The notes: generated by a model not told the origin, from the sequence alone. A stretch of 64,000 bases of DNA from Candidatus Gastranaerophilales bacterium (GCA_944323615.1 CALUTG010000001.1:49866-113865), one strand, 5' to 3'; counted from the stretch's first letter, positions 15,371 through 24,750 are shown. Numbers and translations: made by a program.

Positions 15371-17290
15371 ATGTCTAAGTATTTAAACACGACACCTATC
15401 TATAGAAATATGTGGGAATCATCTCTCAGCGGTTTTAATCCGATGGCATTGTTGTCATCCTCACCATATGTTTCAGCCTGGGGAAATCCTGGCGGATATA
15501 ATTGGGGCGGCGGATTCGGCTGGGAAGGCTTTTCAGGCAGCGGAAACTCCCAATCTTCTTCTGATGACTCTGTCGCAGAATATAAAGACGGAAAATATTA
15601 TAAATCATATAAAGATTATGAAAAAGCAAAAGCTCAGCTTGAAAAAGCAAAAGCTGAGGAAAAACTGGCGAATGAGCAGTTAATTGCTCAAAAAGAGGAA
15701 ATAAAAACAGCGCTTACTACTGTTGATAATAGTATTAAAGACTTGAAAAAATCGAAGAAAAAAGACGGCTCCGCTATAGTTGCAACAAGCCGGAAAGATA
15801 TGACTTGGGGGCAAAGAGCCTTAAGAACAGTTACTAATATGGGAAAAGGTATCTGGAATACTATTAAAGGCGTTGCAGGTTTTGAATCTGACGGTAAATG
15901 GAACTGGAAAAAATGTCTTAAAAATGCTGCTATCACTGCAGCAGCAATAGGGGCTTGCTTTATTCCTGTTGTCGGACCTGCTATAGGTGTTGCTTTGGCA
16001 GCAACAGGTGTCGCAGCAGGTACGGTCGGTATCGTTAAAAGTTCCGTAGAAATGAGCAAGGCTAAAACAGATGCTGAAAAAGATAAAGCACAGCAGAATT
16101 TAGGTGCGAATATCTTTGTTACTATATCTTCGGCCTTAGGCTTAAAAGGAGCAGGAAAAGCTTTTAGAACTTCAAATGCAGCTTCAAATGCAGCATCCGG
16201 AGCCAATGCAGGAACTGCAAGCACTACTGCGGCAGCCGGAAACGGTGCCGTAACAGGCGGCAGCGCAGCAGCGGGAAGTGGCGCCGCAGCAAGTGGCAGT
16301 GCAGCAGCAGGAAGCAGTGCAGCAGCCGGAAGTGGTGCGGCAGCAGGAAGCGGAGCTGTAGCAGGAAGCGGTGCCGCAGCAAGCGGCAGCGCGGCAGTTG
16401 GAAGCAGTGCTGCTGGAGCCGGCAGTAAACTCGCTTCTGTCGGACAAGCTATTTCCAACTTCTTTAAGGATATGACAGTTAATGCTTGGAAAGGAATGAA
16501 ACAAAATATAGCAAATGATAAGGCGGCTGTTGCAGCAGATGGATTCTGGAAAACATTTGGCTCTAAGTTCTCAAATGCATTCAAATCCAATTATTATACC
16601 AAGAAATATGATCGTAAAAAGGATGAGTTACTAAGAAGTCTTGATGAAAGAATTCAGAAAATAGATGCAGATTTACCAACCAAAACAGGAAATGAAAAAG
16701 TTCTGTTAGAATTCGAAAAAGACGCTCTTACATCTGTTATTAATAAGGTTCGTAACGCAAAAACTAAGGCAGATTGGGATGCTCTTTCAACGAATAAAGA
16801 TATTTCTGACTTGGGATCCATAATGCAGGGAGAACAGGCTGGCGCAACCGAATCAATGCTTTCAACCATCAAACGAATCAGCAAAGAAAATGAAAATTTA
16901 CTAAGTCAACTTGAAAAACTTTCTAAGTTTAAATTAAAATCTATGCGCGAAAAGACATTTTCATCTAAAAAATATAAAGCGGAACTGGATGATTATGTGT
17001 CATCTGAAACTCTGGAATCTCACTGGTGGAAACCAAAATTTGGTAATGATTATCAAAAGATATTGGGTAAAAATTCCGCTAATCGTGCAATCCTGCGCGG
17101 TGTAGGAAATGCAACCATTGCTCCTGCAGGAACCCCTGCTAAAGTTATGAATACTCTGGTATGGCCGATGTCAACAGAATATGGTATATATATGGATGCA
17201 GATACTGTAGCGGCTCAACTGGAAGCTCTGGAAGCACAAAAAGCGGAACTCGAAGCTGCATTAAAAGAAGCTGAAAAAGCGCTTAAGTAG
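15371..17290 (+). CDS. 639-residue protein with hydrophobic hairpin and Ala/Gly/Ser low-complexity tract, unknown function
   Basis: Not a family I recognise. Order of parts: a Gly/Trp/Ser-rich N-terminus (about 15-65, with GGYNWGGGFGWEGF), a coiled coil (75-130), a Trp-containing amphipathic segment, a long hydrophobic hairpin at about 185-222 (ACFIPVVGPAIGVALAATG), an Ala/Gly/Ser tract at about 276-352 built from irregular GSGAAA/GSSAAA units, a long charged helical region (390-560) and a terminal coiled coil (610-639). There is no signal peptide. The hydrophobic hairpin flanked by coils is reminiscent of pore-forming or translocator proteins, but this is only an analogy. The promoter is of the shared class. 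The 3' end overlaps the convergent U32 gene by 8 bp. Confidence 0.75.
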   Translation: MSKYLNTTPIYRNMWESSLSGFNPMALLSSSPYVSAWGNPGGYNWGGGFGWEGFSGSGNSQSSSDDSVAEYKDGKYYKSYKDYEKAKAQLEKAKAEEKLANEQLIAQKEEIKTALTTVDNSIKDLKKSKKKDGSAIVATSRKDMTWGQRALRTVTNMGKGIWNTIKGVAGFESDGKWNWKKCLKNAAITAAAIGACFIPVVGPAIGVALAATGVAAGTVGIVKSSVEMSKAKTDAEKDKAQQNLGANIFVTISSALGLKGAGKAFRTSNAASNAASGANAGTASTTAAAGNGAVTGGSAAAGSGAAASGSAAAGSSAAAGSGAAAGSGAVAGSGAAASGSAAVGSSAAGAGSKLASVGQAISNFFKDMTVNAWKGMKQNIANDKAAVAADGFWKTFGSKFSNAFKSNYYTKKYDRKKDELLRSLDERIQKIDADLPTKTGNEKVLLEFEKDALTSVINKVRNAKTKADWDALSTNKDISDLGSIMQGEQAGATESMLSTIKRISKENENLLSQLEKLSKFKLKSMREKTFSSKKYKAELDDYVSSETLESHWWKPKFGNDYQKILGKNSANRAILRGVGNATIAPAGTPAKVMNTLVWPMSTEYGIYMDADTVAAQLEALEAQKAELEAALKEAEKALK

Positions 17291-19064
17291 GTGATAGTAC
17301 ACTCATTTCACAGTTTTTGCAATCAAATTTAAGCGGGTAAATATTCCCGTATTCATCTTTGATGGAAAGTCTTTCCGGTGATTTGCACATATTGAGTGCA
17401 TATTTTATGCAGTGCTTGCAGCGCATTAGCGGAATTTGCCTCTTAGGTTTCTCTTTTTCTAACGCAGGTTCAGTTATTTCGCATCCGCAGAGTTTATAAA
17501 ATTCAGCAGCTTCTTTGTTAAGTATGTTTGCCCTGAAATCCTCTTTGTCCTGCCAGTATTTTACATATTTCATCGGCTTTTGGGTTTTATTTTGGTAAGA
17601 TTTAATACGTAATTCCGTTAATTTTGTAAATAGCATCCTCCTTAATTCATTTACCCCTTTAACCGGTATGAATGGAATTGGGGATTCAATTTTTATATCT
17701 TTAATATAAAAATCACTCTCTCCGGTTTTTTTCATTTGTTTAATAAAATTTTCTTCCTGAGGTTTTTGAGGGATATCGCCTTTAATTTCTGTTTCTACTG
17801 AATAGCCGTCGTCATCGGTAAGGGTAATTATGTTATTTTTTACACTTACATTTACCCCGATTTGTCGTTTTACCGGTTTAGCCAGTTCTTTTTCAAAACC
17901 TAGGTCAAGATTTCTGTATACTTTCATTCCTTTTTTTATATTTACCGCTTTATTAGGGTAAATATACCCATCTATGACCTTGTTTACAAGACAGCCTTCC
18001 CCGTTAAAATACAGTCCGTCCTGCGGGCAGGGGTAGGGGGAGGGGTAAATCTGGTTGGTGACAGTGTTGTTATAAATATCCAGCTTGAAGCAGTCCTTTT
18101 TAACTTCTGTTACTTTTCCCAGATATTTCCCTTTTGATTTAGGCGATTCAGGGTTAAAACTATTAGTTCTTCCTCTTAGAAAATAGTTTGTAAATCCTCT
18201 GTTGAAACTTTTTTCAGGATCCGGGATGAATTCTGTGAATGATTGACCGGAAGAGGTTTTGTCTCCTAAAAGCGTTCTGTAATACGAAACAATATTTTTT
18301 ACGTAGTTTATGTCTTTTAATCTTCCTTCAATTTTAAACGAGCAAATCCCTGAGTTAATCATTTCATCAAGTTCAGAAGAAGCGTTCATATCTTTAAGGC
18401 AGAGCGCATAATTTTCTGCAAGAATTTCACCTTTGTCCGCTATTACGGAATACTTTTTTCTGCAGGGCTGTGCACATTCTCCTCTATTTGCGGAACGCCC
18501 TCCTATATATTGGCTAAGATAGCACTGGCCGCTAAATGATACGCATAAAGCACCGTGGATAAAACTTTCAAGCTCTAAGTCTGGATTTTCTTCGTGAATA
18601 GATTTAATCTGTTCAAGGGAAAGTTCTCTTGCCAGAATTACTCTTGAAACTCCTATATCATTAAAGAATTTAATTTTCTGCGGTAAATAATTATCGCATT
18701 GTGTGCTCATGTGGATGGGAATAGGAGGTAGTTTCCCGTCTATAGCGGCTTTTAAAAGTCCCATATCTTGAATGATTATAGCGTCAGCCTTTATTTCATA
18801 AAGCTTTTTAACGAGCTCTATTGCTTCCTTGAGTTCAGAATCAGTAAGAATGGTATTAATAGTGATATAAATTTTTACCCCGAATTTATGAGCGTAATCA
18901 ATAACTTCTTTTATATCATTAAGAGTGTTTGGTGCATTTTTTCTTGCTCCGAAAGAAGAAGCGCCCATATAAACAGCGTCAGCTCCGCAGTCTATTGCGG
19001 CGACGGCTGTTTCCTTGTTCTTTGCGGGAGCTAACAGTTCTGTTTTATTCTTGGAACTTTTCAT
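17283..19064 (-). CDS. U32-family peptidase-like protein (RlhA/TrhP type)
   Basis: 593 residues. The U32 signature ESFIHGALCVSFSGQC is present near residue 165, followed by GGRSANRGECAQPCR and CSFKIEGRLKD, giving the cysteine set expected for the iron-sulfur-linked U32 enzymes. The N-terminal TIM-like part (ELLAPAKNKETAVAAIDCGADAVYMG split over 10-35) is typical. The extended C-terminus ends in a cysteine-rich block (RCKHC, DCKNC). Long U32 proteins of this kind include E. coli RlhA, which hydroxylates a cytidine of 23S rRNA; TrhP acts on tRNA. The RNA-hydroxylation role is inferred from family, as classic collagenase annotation is doubtful. It overlaps the preceding convergent gene by 8 bp. 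Confidence 0.85.
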   Translation of the reverse strand: MKSSKNKTELLAPAKNKETAVAAIDCGADAVYMGASSFGARKNAPNTLNDIKEVIDYAHKFGVKIYITINTILTDSELKEAIELVKKLYEIKADAIIIQDMGLLKAAIDGKLPPIPIHMSTQCDNYLPQKIKFFNDIGVSRVILARELSLEQIKSIHEENPDLELESFIHGALCVSFSGQCYLSQYIGGRSANRGECAQPCRKKYSVIADKGEILAENYALCLKDMNASSELDEMINSGICSFKIEGRLKDINYVKNIVSYYRTLLGDKTSSGQSFTEFIPDPEKSFNRGFTNYFLRGRTNSFNPESPKSKGKYLGKVTEVKKDCFKLDIYNNTVTNQIYPSPYPCPQDGLYFNGEGCLVNKVIDGYIYPNKAVNIKKGMKVYRNLDLGFEKELAKPVKRQIGVNVSVKNNIITLTDDDGYSVETEIKGDIPQKPQEENFIKQMKKTGESDFYIKDIKIESPIPFIPVKGVNELRRMLFTKLTELRIKSYQNKTQKPMKYVKYWQDKEDFRANILNKEAAEFYKLCGCEITEPALEKEKPKRQIPLMRCKHCIKYALNMCKSPERLSIKDEYGNIYPLKFDCKNCEMSVLSPT

Positions 19065-19145
19065 AGATATTCTTTCTGATTACTGGTAATGGATAGGATA
19101 TTTCAAACCCTTTATTTGCCCCTTTACTCCTTTCTCCCTTTACCT

Positions 19146-20429
19146 CTATCCCATGCGGCTGCCAAAGATTTTTTTGAAGAAAGAGCTAAAGCTTCCGCCG
19201 TTTTCATATTTATCTTTAAAACTTTCGTAATTTGCGGTTACAAACTGATTTCGCGGGTCTGCGGCTTTAAGTTTTTCCATATATTCAAAAGCTCCTGTGT
19301 AGTCACCTAAGGATTCTCTAAAAGCCGTGAGTTTTTGGAGCGCATTTATATTTTTAGGTTCAATCTCCAGTAATCTTTCATAGAATTCGCAGGCTTTTGT
19401 ATGGTCTTTTATTCCTTCAAGCTGAGCGGCAATTGTTTCAATAAGTTCAGTATCCTGATTGTTGAACTGGTAAGCAATCATATATTCATTGAGGGCAACA
19501 TCTTTTTCGCCTTTAAGAATATTGTATTTACCCCAGTTAACGTGTTCGTTGAAGCTGTCTCCTTCTTTTTCGTATATTAGTGCTCTCATCTGGTAAATCA
19601 AAGGAGAGTTAGGATCAAGCTTTGCGTATTCATCGATTTCTTTAAATGCTTCTTCTGACATTCCTTTCTGAAAGTAGTATTGTGCAAGAAGCGAGTGTAT
19701 AAGTTTTTCATTTTTGAACTTGTCTTTAACTCTGTTTAAGATTTCGAAAGCTTCATCGTTCCTGTCTAAATCCATAAGAGCTCTTGCCTTTGTAAGGTCA
19801 TTTTTGGTGATTTCAAGAGCCTTTTGCGGTTGAGAGTTTCTGATATAATAGCCGGCAAGAATTTCTTCAAAATCTTTGAAACCGCGGTCTTTTCTCCCTC
19901 TTTCAAGAGTCTCTATCGCTGCATAAAGCCCTTCTGTTTTTTCATATAATTCTGCAAGTTTTAAAAATACCATCGCATTAGATTCATCATAATCCGATAT
20001 TCTTAAGTATTCATCAATAGCTTCCTGATATTTTCCTTGTTGTTCGCATATTCCGGCGAGCAGGTATCTTGCAGGAAGTGCTTCCTGCGGCTCATGTGCG
20101 TGTTCTATAGCTTTTTTATAATCGCTTTTTGCATGACTCATCTGCTGCTGAAGGGAGTGGAGATTCCCTCTGAAAAGGTAATACTTAAATTTGTCTTCGT
20201 GTACAAAAAGATCAATTAGCTGCTCATGCGCAAGTATGTTAGAAGGGTCAACTTCCAGAATCTTTGCATAATAAATTCTTGCCTCATCTTTTTTTTCTAA
20301 AATTAATGCTAAGTGAGCAAGTTTTGTTAAAAGTTCAATGTCATTTTGTTTATGCGGAAGATCTTTTTTATATTCCGCATAAGCTTCATCATATTTTTCA
20401 TTTTGTTCAAGTTGTTCTGCCAGATTCAT
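19146..20429 (-). CDS. Tetratricopeptide repeat protein
   Basis: 427 residues made almost wholly of TPR helices, for example EARIYYAKILEVDPSNILAH near residue 55 and HTKACEFYERLLEIEPKNIN near residue 355. About ten repeats are visible by the A-x-x-x-Y/A-x-x-x-L-x-x-x-P spacing. There is no signal peptide or membrane segment, so it is cytoplasmic and probably a scaffold. It lies 9 bp after pth and is likely in the ffh-pth-TPR operon. The specific partner is unknown. Confidence 0.85.
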   Translation of the reverse strand: MNLAEQLEQNEKYDEAYAEYKKDLPHKQNDIELLTKLAHLALILEKKDEARIYYAKILEVDPSNILAHEQLIDLFVHEDKFKYYLFRGNLHSLQQQMSHAKSDYKKAIEHAHEPQEALPARYLLAGICEQQGKYQEAIDEYLRISDYDESNAMVFLKLAELYEKTEGLYAAIETLERGRKDRGFKDFEEILAGYYIRNSQPQKALEITKNDLTKARALMDLDRNDEAFEILNRVKDKFKNEKLIHSLLAQYYFQKGMSEEAFKEIDEYAKLDPNSPLIYQMRALIYEKEGDSFNEHVNWGKYNILKGEKDVALNEYMIAYQFNNQDTELIETIAAQLEGIKDHTKACEFYERLLEIEPKNINALQKLTAFRESLGDYTGAFEYMEKLKAADPRNQFVTANYESFKDKYENGGSFSSFFKKIFGSRMG

Positions 20430-20438
20430 GGAATCCTC

Positions 20439-20996
20439 CTAGTTAAATTTATTTTGTGCTTCTGAAATACCTTCTTTAAAGAAACAATTTATTCCGTTTT
20501 TTGCTGTTGAGAGAACCGTTTTAATTGTTTCCAGTTCTTCCTGTGAAAAATTTTGGAGAACAAAGACTTCGGAAGGAAGACTCGGTTGCGGTCCGATACC
20601 TATCTTAAGCCTTGCAATATCACTGGTTCCTAAATGTTGGATTACGGATTTCATACCGTTATGACCGCCGTCTGAACCGTTTGCTCGGAATCTTATTTTC
20701 CCCAGATTTAATGAAAGATCATCATATACTATTAAAATATCCTCAATCGGTATTTTATAATAATCCATAACGGCACGAACCGCTTCCCCCGACAGGTTCA
20801 TAAAAGTGGTCGGTTTTATAATCAGGTAATCGTCGTATCCGTTTCTTAAATTTGTCATTAAGCATTTAAGGCGGGCGTTTTCTCTGAAAGTCAGCCCTGA
20901 ATTCAAGGCTATGCTGTCTGCTAACATAAAACCTACATTATGTCTTGTAAAGATGTATTTATTCCCGATATTTCCCAGACCTGCTATAAGTTTCAT
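20439..20996 (-). CDS. pth: Peptidyl-tRNA hydrolase
   Basis: Cleaves peptidyl-tRNA released by stalled ribosomes. 185 residues, standard size. Visible active-site residues: Asn in GLGNIGNKY, catalytic His20 in FTRHNVGF, Asn in TFMNLSG, and Asp in VYDDLSL. The later GGHNGMKS block is also conserved. It is 2 bp downstream of ffh and 9 bp upstream of the TPR gene, in one operon. Confidence 0.97.
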   Translation of the reverse strand: MKLIAGLGNIGNKYIFTRHNVGFMLADSIALNSGLTFRENARLKCLMTNLRNGYDDYLIIKPTTFMNLSGEAVRAVMDYYKIPIEDILIVYDDLSLNLGKIRFRANGSDGGHNGMKSVIQHLGTSDIARLKIGIGPQPSLPSEVFVLQNFSQEELETIKTVLSTAKNGINCFFKEGISEAQNKFN

Positions 20997-20998
20997 CT

Positions 20999-22390
20999 TT
21001 ATTTAAACCGCCTCATGTTTTTCATCATCTGGTGCATGGAAAGCTTGCCTCCCGCATTAGCGCCGAGTTTTCCCGTAAGTTTTGACATATTGCTTTTTAA
21101 ATCAGACATCCCCTTCATCATTTTTCTCATCTGCTCAAATTGATTAATAAAGATATTTATATCATGAAGAGGAATTCCGCAGCCTTGAGCGATTCTCTTT
21201 TTTCTGGATGAGTTCATTAATTCCGGATGTTCTCTTTCTTCCGGTGTCATACTCTGAATAAAAACTTCAATCCGCTTGAACTGCTTTTCACCTTCGTGAG
21301 AAATCAGCTGCCTGTCGTCTTTTGACATCTTAAGCCCCGGAATCATCCCTAAAATTTGATCCATAGAGCCGAACATTTTCATTTGAGACTGCATCTTAAG
21401 AAAATCATTGAAAGAAAATTCAGCTTTTGCCATTTTCTTTTCCATTTCTCTTGCGGTTTTTTCGTCAAAAACTTCTTGCGCTCTTTCGACAAGAGAAACA
21501 ATATCTCCCATCCCGAGAATTCTGTCTGCCATTCTCTGCGGGTAAAAATCTTCTAAAGCGTTAAGTTTTTCTCCCGTACCTGTCAATTTAATAGGTTTTC
21601 CGGTGCAGTAAACTATACTTAATGCGGCACCGCCTCTTGAGTCGCCGTCCAGTTTTGTAAGTACAAGCCCTGTTATCTCAAGCTGGGCATCAAAGTTCTC
21701 CGCAACGTTTACGGCTTCTTGCCCTGTCATTGAGTCTACTACAAGGAGTTTTTCCGCCGGATGAAAAACTCTGTCTATCAGCAGAAGCTCTGCCATCATC
21801 TCTGTATCAATCTGGAGACGTCCGGCTGTATCAAGTATTAAGACATTATTCCCGTTTTCTTTAGCATAATTTATTGCGTTTTGAATAATCCCTTGAACAT
21901 CTTTGGAATCCTCAGAATAAACTTTTACCCCTATTTGCTCTCCGAGAGTTTTTAACTGGGTAATGGCGGCAGGCCTATAGACATCACAGGCAATCAGAAG
22001 CGGATTTTTGCCTTCGTTTTTTAGTTTTATTGCAAGTTTAGCAGAAGATGTTGTTTTACCGCTTCCTTGAAGTCCTAACATCATTATCAGAGCAGGGCTG
22101 CCTTGAAAATTAAGAGGAGCAGTTTCTTTGCCTAACAATTCAATAAGTTCATCGTGAACTATTTTAACGAGCTGCTGTGAAGGGTTCACCCCTCTTAAGA
22201 CATCTTCGCCTTCCGCCTTATCTTTAATATTAGATATAAAAGATTTTACAACCCTTAAGTTGACATCGGCTTCTAATAATGCTCTTCTGATTTCACGAAG
22301 CGCATCCTGCATATTTTCCTGGGTCAATTCTTTTTGCCCGGAAGTCTTTGCTATAATATCCTGCAATTTATCTGATAACGACTCAAACAT
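20999..22390 (-). CDS. ffh: Signal recognition particle protein Ffh (SRP54)
   Basis: GTPase that recognises signal sequences and, with 4.5S RNA, targets ribosomes to FtsY and the Sec translocon. 463 residues: N domain helices (MFESLSDKLQDIIAK), G1 GLQGSGKTT near 108, a DVYRPAA block, G3 DTAGR, TKLDGD, and a Met-rich M domain (residues 300-460) ending in MHQMMKNMRRF. All family marks are intact. The mRNA leader just upstream can fold to hide the ribosome site AAAGGG. The 4.5S RNA gene was not found in the window. Confidence 0.98.
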   Translation of the reverse strand: MFESLSDKLQDIIAKTSGQKELTQENMQDALREIRRALLEADVNLRVVKSFISNIKDKAEGEDVLRGVNPSQQLVKIVHDELIELLGKETAPLNFQGSPALIMMLGLQGSGKTTSSAKLAIKLKNEGKNPLLIACDVYRPAAITQLKTLGEQIGVKVYSEDSKDVQGIIQNAINYAKENGNNVLILDTAGRLQIDTEMMAELLLIDRVFHPAEKLLVVDSMTGQEAVNVAENFDAQLEITGLVLTKLDGDSRGGAALSIVYCTGKPIKLTGTGEKLNALEDFYPQRMADRILGMGDIVSLVERAQEVFDEKTAREMEKKMAKAEFSFNDFLKMQSQMKMFGSMDQILGMIPGLKMSKDDRQLISHEGEKQFKRIEVFIQSMTPEEREHPELMNSSRKKRIAQGCGIPLHDINIFINQFEQMRKMMKGMSDLKSNMSKLTGKLGANAGGKLSMHQMMKNMRRFK

Positions 22391-22396
22391 GTTAAA

Positions 22397-22426
22397 CCCT
22401 TTAAATAGTTATTTACTATTTAAGGG
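22397..22426 (-). promoter_or_regulatory. Hairpin sequestering the ffh ribosome binding site
   Basis: On the minus strand, CCCTTAAATAG and CTATTTAAAGGG can pair with a single bulge and a 7-nt loop. The second arm holds the AAAGGG ribosome site, 6 bp before the ATG of ffh. It may also act as a weak terminator for the preceding gene, though no T-tract follows. Confidence 0.5.
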
Positions 22427-22447
22427 TAACATAAACATGCCCGGTTT

Positions 22448-23923
22448 TTAAGTAAATATTGAGAAATTTCTATCAATGTTATCGTTTTTAACCTGTTCAA
22501 TTCCCTGTATCATTTGATTAATTGCGGATTGTTCGGTCTCAAGATCCTGCATTCTTGTGTCAATACGGCTTTCTTTTTGATTAATAATGTTTTTTTCGTA
22601 TTCATATTCAGCCATAGCTTCATTTTGGACTCCTGAATCATTAACTGAGTATACATTTGTAAAGTTGGAAGCTATATCTGTCTCATAAGAATTTTCCCAA
22701 ATATATTCTCCGGCATCCGAATCGTATTCTTTTTCTCTATTAACGGTTGTTATAGTATATAAATTGTTCTGAAGCATCTGGTTAAGGTAATCTGTATCAC
22801 TCACCTGAGAATTATATGTCCATCCTTTCTCGGCAATTGAAGAGAATAATGTATCATAAAATTCTATCTGACTTTCCTGATCGGCAGTAAGAAGAGTATT
22901 TTTTTGACTTTCAGAATTATTATATGCCTGTAAAGCCTCTTCATATTGGGATTCCCAAGCTGCATGATTGGTTTCCCAGTTTTTGTAAGTTGTTGAGTCT
23001 CGATCATACCAATCGTACAGAGTTGTTCCGTACGAACTGGTTGTGTTTCCGTTTCCGCTTATGCTGGTGTAAGCTCCCATAATTTCTTCAATCATTTCCG
23101 TTACATTGACTGAATAACCGTCATTGTTTCCTTTTACCGGAAATGCATTGCTTGATAGATCCTGACCTTGATCCATAAGTGTACTCATAGAGTCTAAGAA
23201 TGTTTGGCAGGCTTCCTGCATTCCTTCTGTATCATCAAAATAATATCCCAGAGTGCTTGCTATATGATTTAGTACGCTGGTTAAGGAGGATGTTGCAGCG
23301 CTGCCGGAGCCGAGGCTTATTGTACTTCCGTTTGAATAAGCTGAAGCCCAATCTGAGGCATCAGAAAATCCGGAGCTTGTACCGGTAGAGCTGCCCATTT
23401 TTTCAAGCAATCCTACAATCGAGGTTTGTTTGGTTGGTCTTTCAGGTTCTGTGTCCTCTATTTCTTGCAATTTTAATAAATTTTCATCAGCAGTGGTTTC
23501 ATAGTTAGCAAGGTTATCAATACTGTCAGCAGGAATTCCTGTTAAAGAAGATATCACTTCTGTTCTGACACTTAACCAGTCTCCACCGGCTTTACCGTCT
23601 GCGGAGACCATTTCGGCATATTTTTGATAACTACTGTCTACAACTATTTTTCCGTTGGAATCAGTAATTAGGTAAGGCGTTTGTTGATTCATATTGCTCG
23701 GTGTCATTAAATTTTGGTAACTCAAATCAACATAAGTTACGCCGGAATTATTAGACCATTTTAAGGTTTTTGTATTTAAAGCCTCTTGGTAATCTTTAGA
23801 GACTTTTGACATCTCTCTTGTCAGGCTCATTTTTTGCAAAGACAAGCTGCTCAACTCCCGACCGATTGTATTTTTTCGGTTGGTAAGCTGTAATAATCTA
23901 GCTTGTGATGCTGCCATTCCCAT
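22448..23923 (-). CDS. 491-residue protein with terminal coiled coils, possible axial or exported protein
   Basis: Family not recognised with certainty. The N-terminus MGMAASQARLLQLTNRKN opens a helical segment (1-50, Leu/Gln heptads), the centre (60-330) is Ser/Thr/Gly-rich and low in charge, and the C-terminus (425-491) is again coiled coil, ending in EQSAINQMIQGIEQVKNDN and a short hydrophobic tail. Flagellar axial proteins and type III translocators have this plan of terminal coils around a variable middle, but the sequence does not match any of them. There is no signal peptide. The upstream region has a partial copy of the shared promoter class. The 143-residue protein at 61406-61837 has a similar N-terminal coil pattern. 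Confidence 0.7.
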   Translation of the reverse strand: MGMAASQARLLQLTNRKNTIGRELSSLSLQKMSLTREMSKVSKDYQEALNTKTLKWSNNSGVTYVDLSYQNLMTPSNMNQQTPYLITDSNGKIVVDSSYQKYAEMVSADGKAGGDWLSVRTEVISSLTGIPADSIDNLANYETTADENLLKLQEIEDTEPERPTKQTSIVGLLEKMGSSTGTSSGFSDASDWASAYSNGSTISLGSGSAATSSLTSVLNHIASTLGYYFDDTEGMQEACQTFLDSMSTLMDQGQDLSSNAFPVKGNNDGYSVNVTEMIEEIMGAYTSISGNGNTTSSYGTTLYDWYDRDSTTYKNWETNHAAWESQYEEALQAYNNSESQKNTLLTADQESQIEFYDTLFSSIAEKGWTYNSQVSDTDYLNQMLQNNLYTITTVNREKEYDSDAGEYIWENSYETDIASNFTNVYSVNDSGVQNEAMAEYEYEKNIINQKESRIDTRMQDLETEQSAINQMIQGIEQVKNDNIDRNFSIFT

Positions 23924-23956
23924 AAAAAACCGCTTTCCTTTATAGTTTTCCCTTGT

Positions 23957-24024
23957 TACTATGTATTACGGCTTTTTTAAGAAAAATCTTTAATATTTTA
24001 AGAAAATTGTTACAAATCTTAATA
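23957..24024 (-). promoter_or_regulatory. Possible member of the shared promoter class
   Basis: On the minus strand a 17-bp box TATTAAGATTTGTAACA (24008-24024), 14 bp, then TTAAAGA, 15 bp, then CCGTAATACATAG. The box is very close to the one at 61915-61931, but the core elements fit only partly. Listed as tentative. Confidence 0.35.
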
Positions 24025-24084
24025 ACCTGATAAGGGAATTTAATTTGTAAAATTTGAGGTTATTTTAAAGAAAAAGGAGCGCTT

Positions 24085-24750
24085 ATGAAAAATAATAAAA
24101 AAATCTTGATAGTTGTAACAAATTTTTCCGGAAATGAAAATATTAAGGAGACGGGTGTGTGGCTGGAAGAGTTTGCTGTGCCGTATCTTGTATTCAGAGA
24201 TACAGGCTATGAAATTACTGTAGCATCTCCCCTAGGAGGGCTTTCTCCTGTTGATGAAGGCAGTATGTCCTGCTCAAATCCTGAAGAATGGGATGAGTGT
24301 ATAAAGATTTTAAGAAATACAACAAGATTAACCGAAATAAACTATAGAGATTATGACGGAATTTTCCTTCCGGGCGGACATGGGCCAATGTTTGATTTGG
24401 CTAATGATTTAGTGTTAAAAGAAATAGTTGAACATTTTTATGAAAAAGATAAAATCGTTAGCGCGGTTTGTCACGGGCCGGCGGGGTTAATTCTTGCAAA
24501 AGATAAAAAGGGCGATTCAATACTGAAGGATAAAAAAGTAACTTGTTTTACAAATAAGGAAGAACATATTGTTAAAAAGGATGAACTTGTTCCATTTCTT
24601 TTAGAAACAAAAATACGCGAACTCGGTGCAAAGTTTGAAGATGCGGCACCTTGGTCAGAGCATGTTTGTGTGGATAAAAACCTTATAACAGGACAGAATC
24701 CTCAGTCTGCTCTTCTGCTTGCTGAGAAAGTTGTTGAAGCCCTTTCTTAA
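24085..24750 (+). CDS. DJ-1/PfpI-family protein (Hsp31/glyoxalase III-like)
   Basis: 221 residues, class I amidotransferase-like fold. The nucleophile elbow AVCHGPAG holds the conserved Cys near residue 130, with the PGGHGPMFDL block before it, and an upstream Glu in the early ETGVWLEEFAVPY region. These features are typical of the Hsp31-like type 1 group, whose members act as glyoxalases, deglycases or chaperones. The start has an AAGGAG site. Its last 68 bp are antisense to the coding end of the GT2-pyruvyltransferase gene, an unusually long convergent overlap. Confidence 0.85.
   Translation: MKNNKKILIVVTNFSGNENIKETGVWLEEFAVPYLVFRDTGYEITVASPLGGLSPVDEGSMSCSNPEEWDECIKILRNTTRLTEINYRDYDGIFLPGGHGPMFDLANDLVLKEIVEHFYEKDKIVSAVCHGPAGLILAKDKKGDSILKDKKVTCFTNKEEHIVKKDELVPFLLETKIRELGAKFEDAAPWSEHVCVDKNLITGQNPQSALLLAEKVVEALS

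Noticed and set aside
15688..16590. A 300-codon open frame on the minus strand, Ala/Pro-rich
   Set aside because: It is the antisense shadow of the Ala/Gly/Ser tract and flanks of the 639-residue gene. Its composition follows the repeat and it has no promoter or ribosome site of its own.
17283..19064. Annotation as a collagenase
   Set aside because: The long U32 proteins with this cysteine set are better explained as RNA-hydroxylation factors; collagenase activity is not supported by the sequence.
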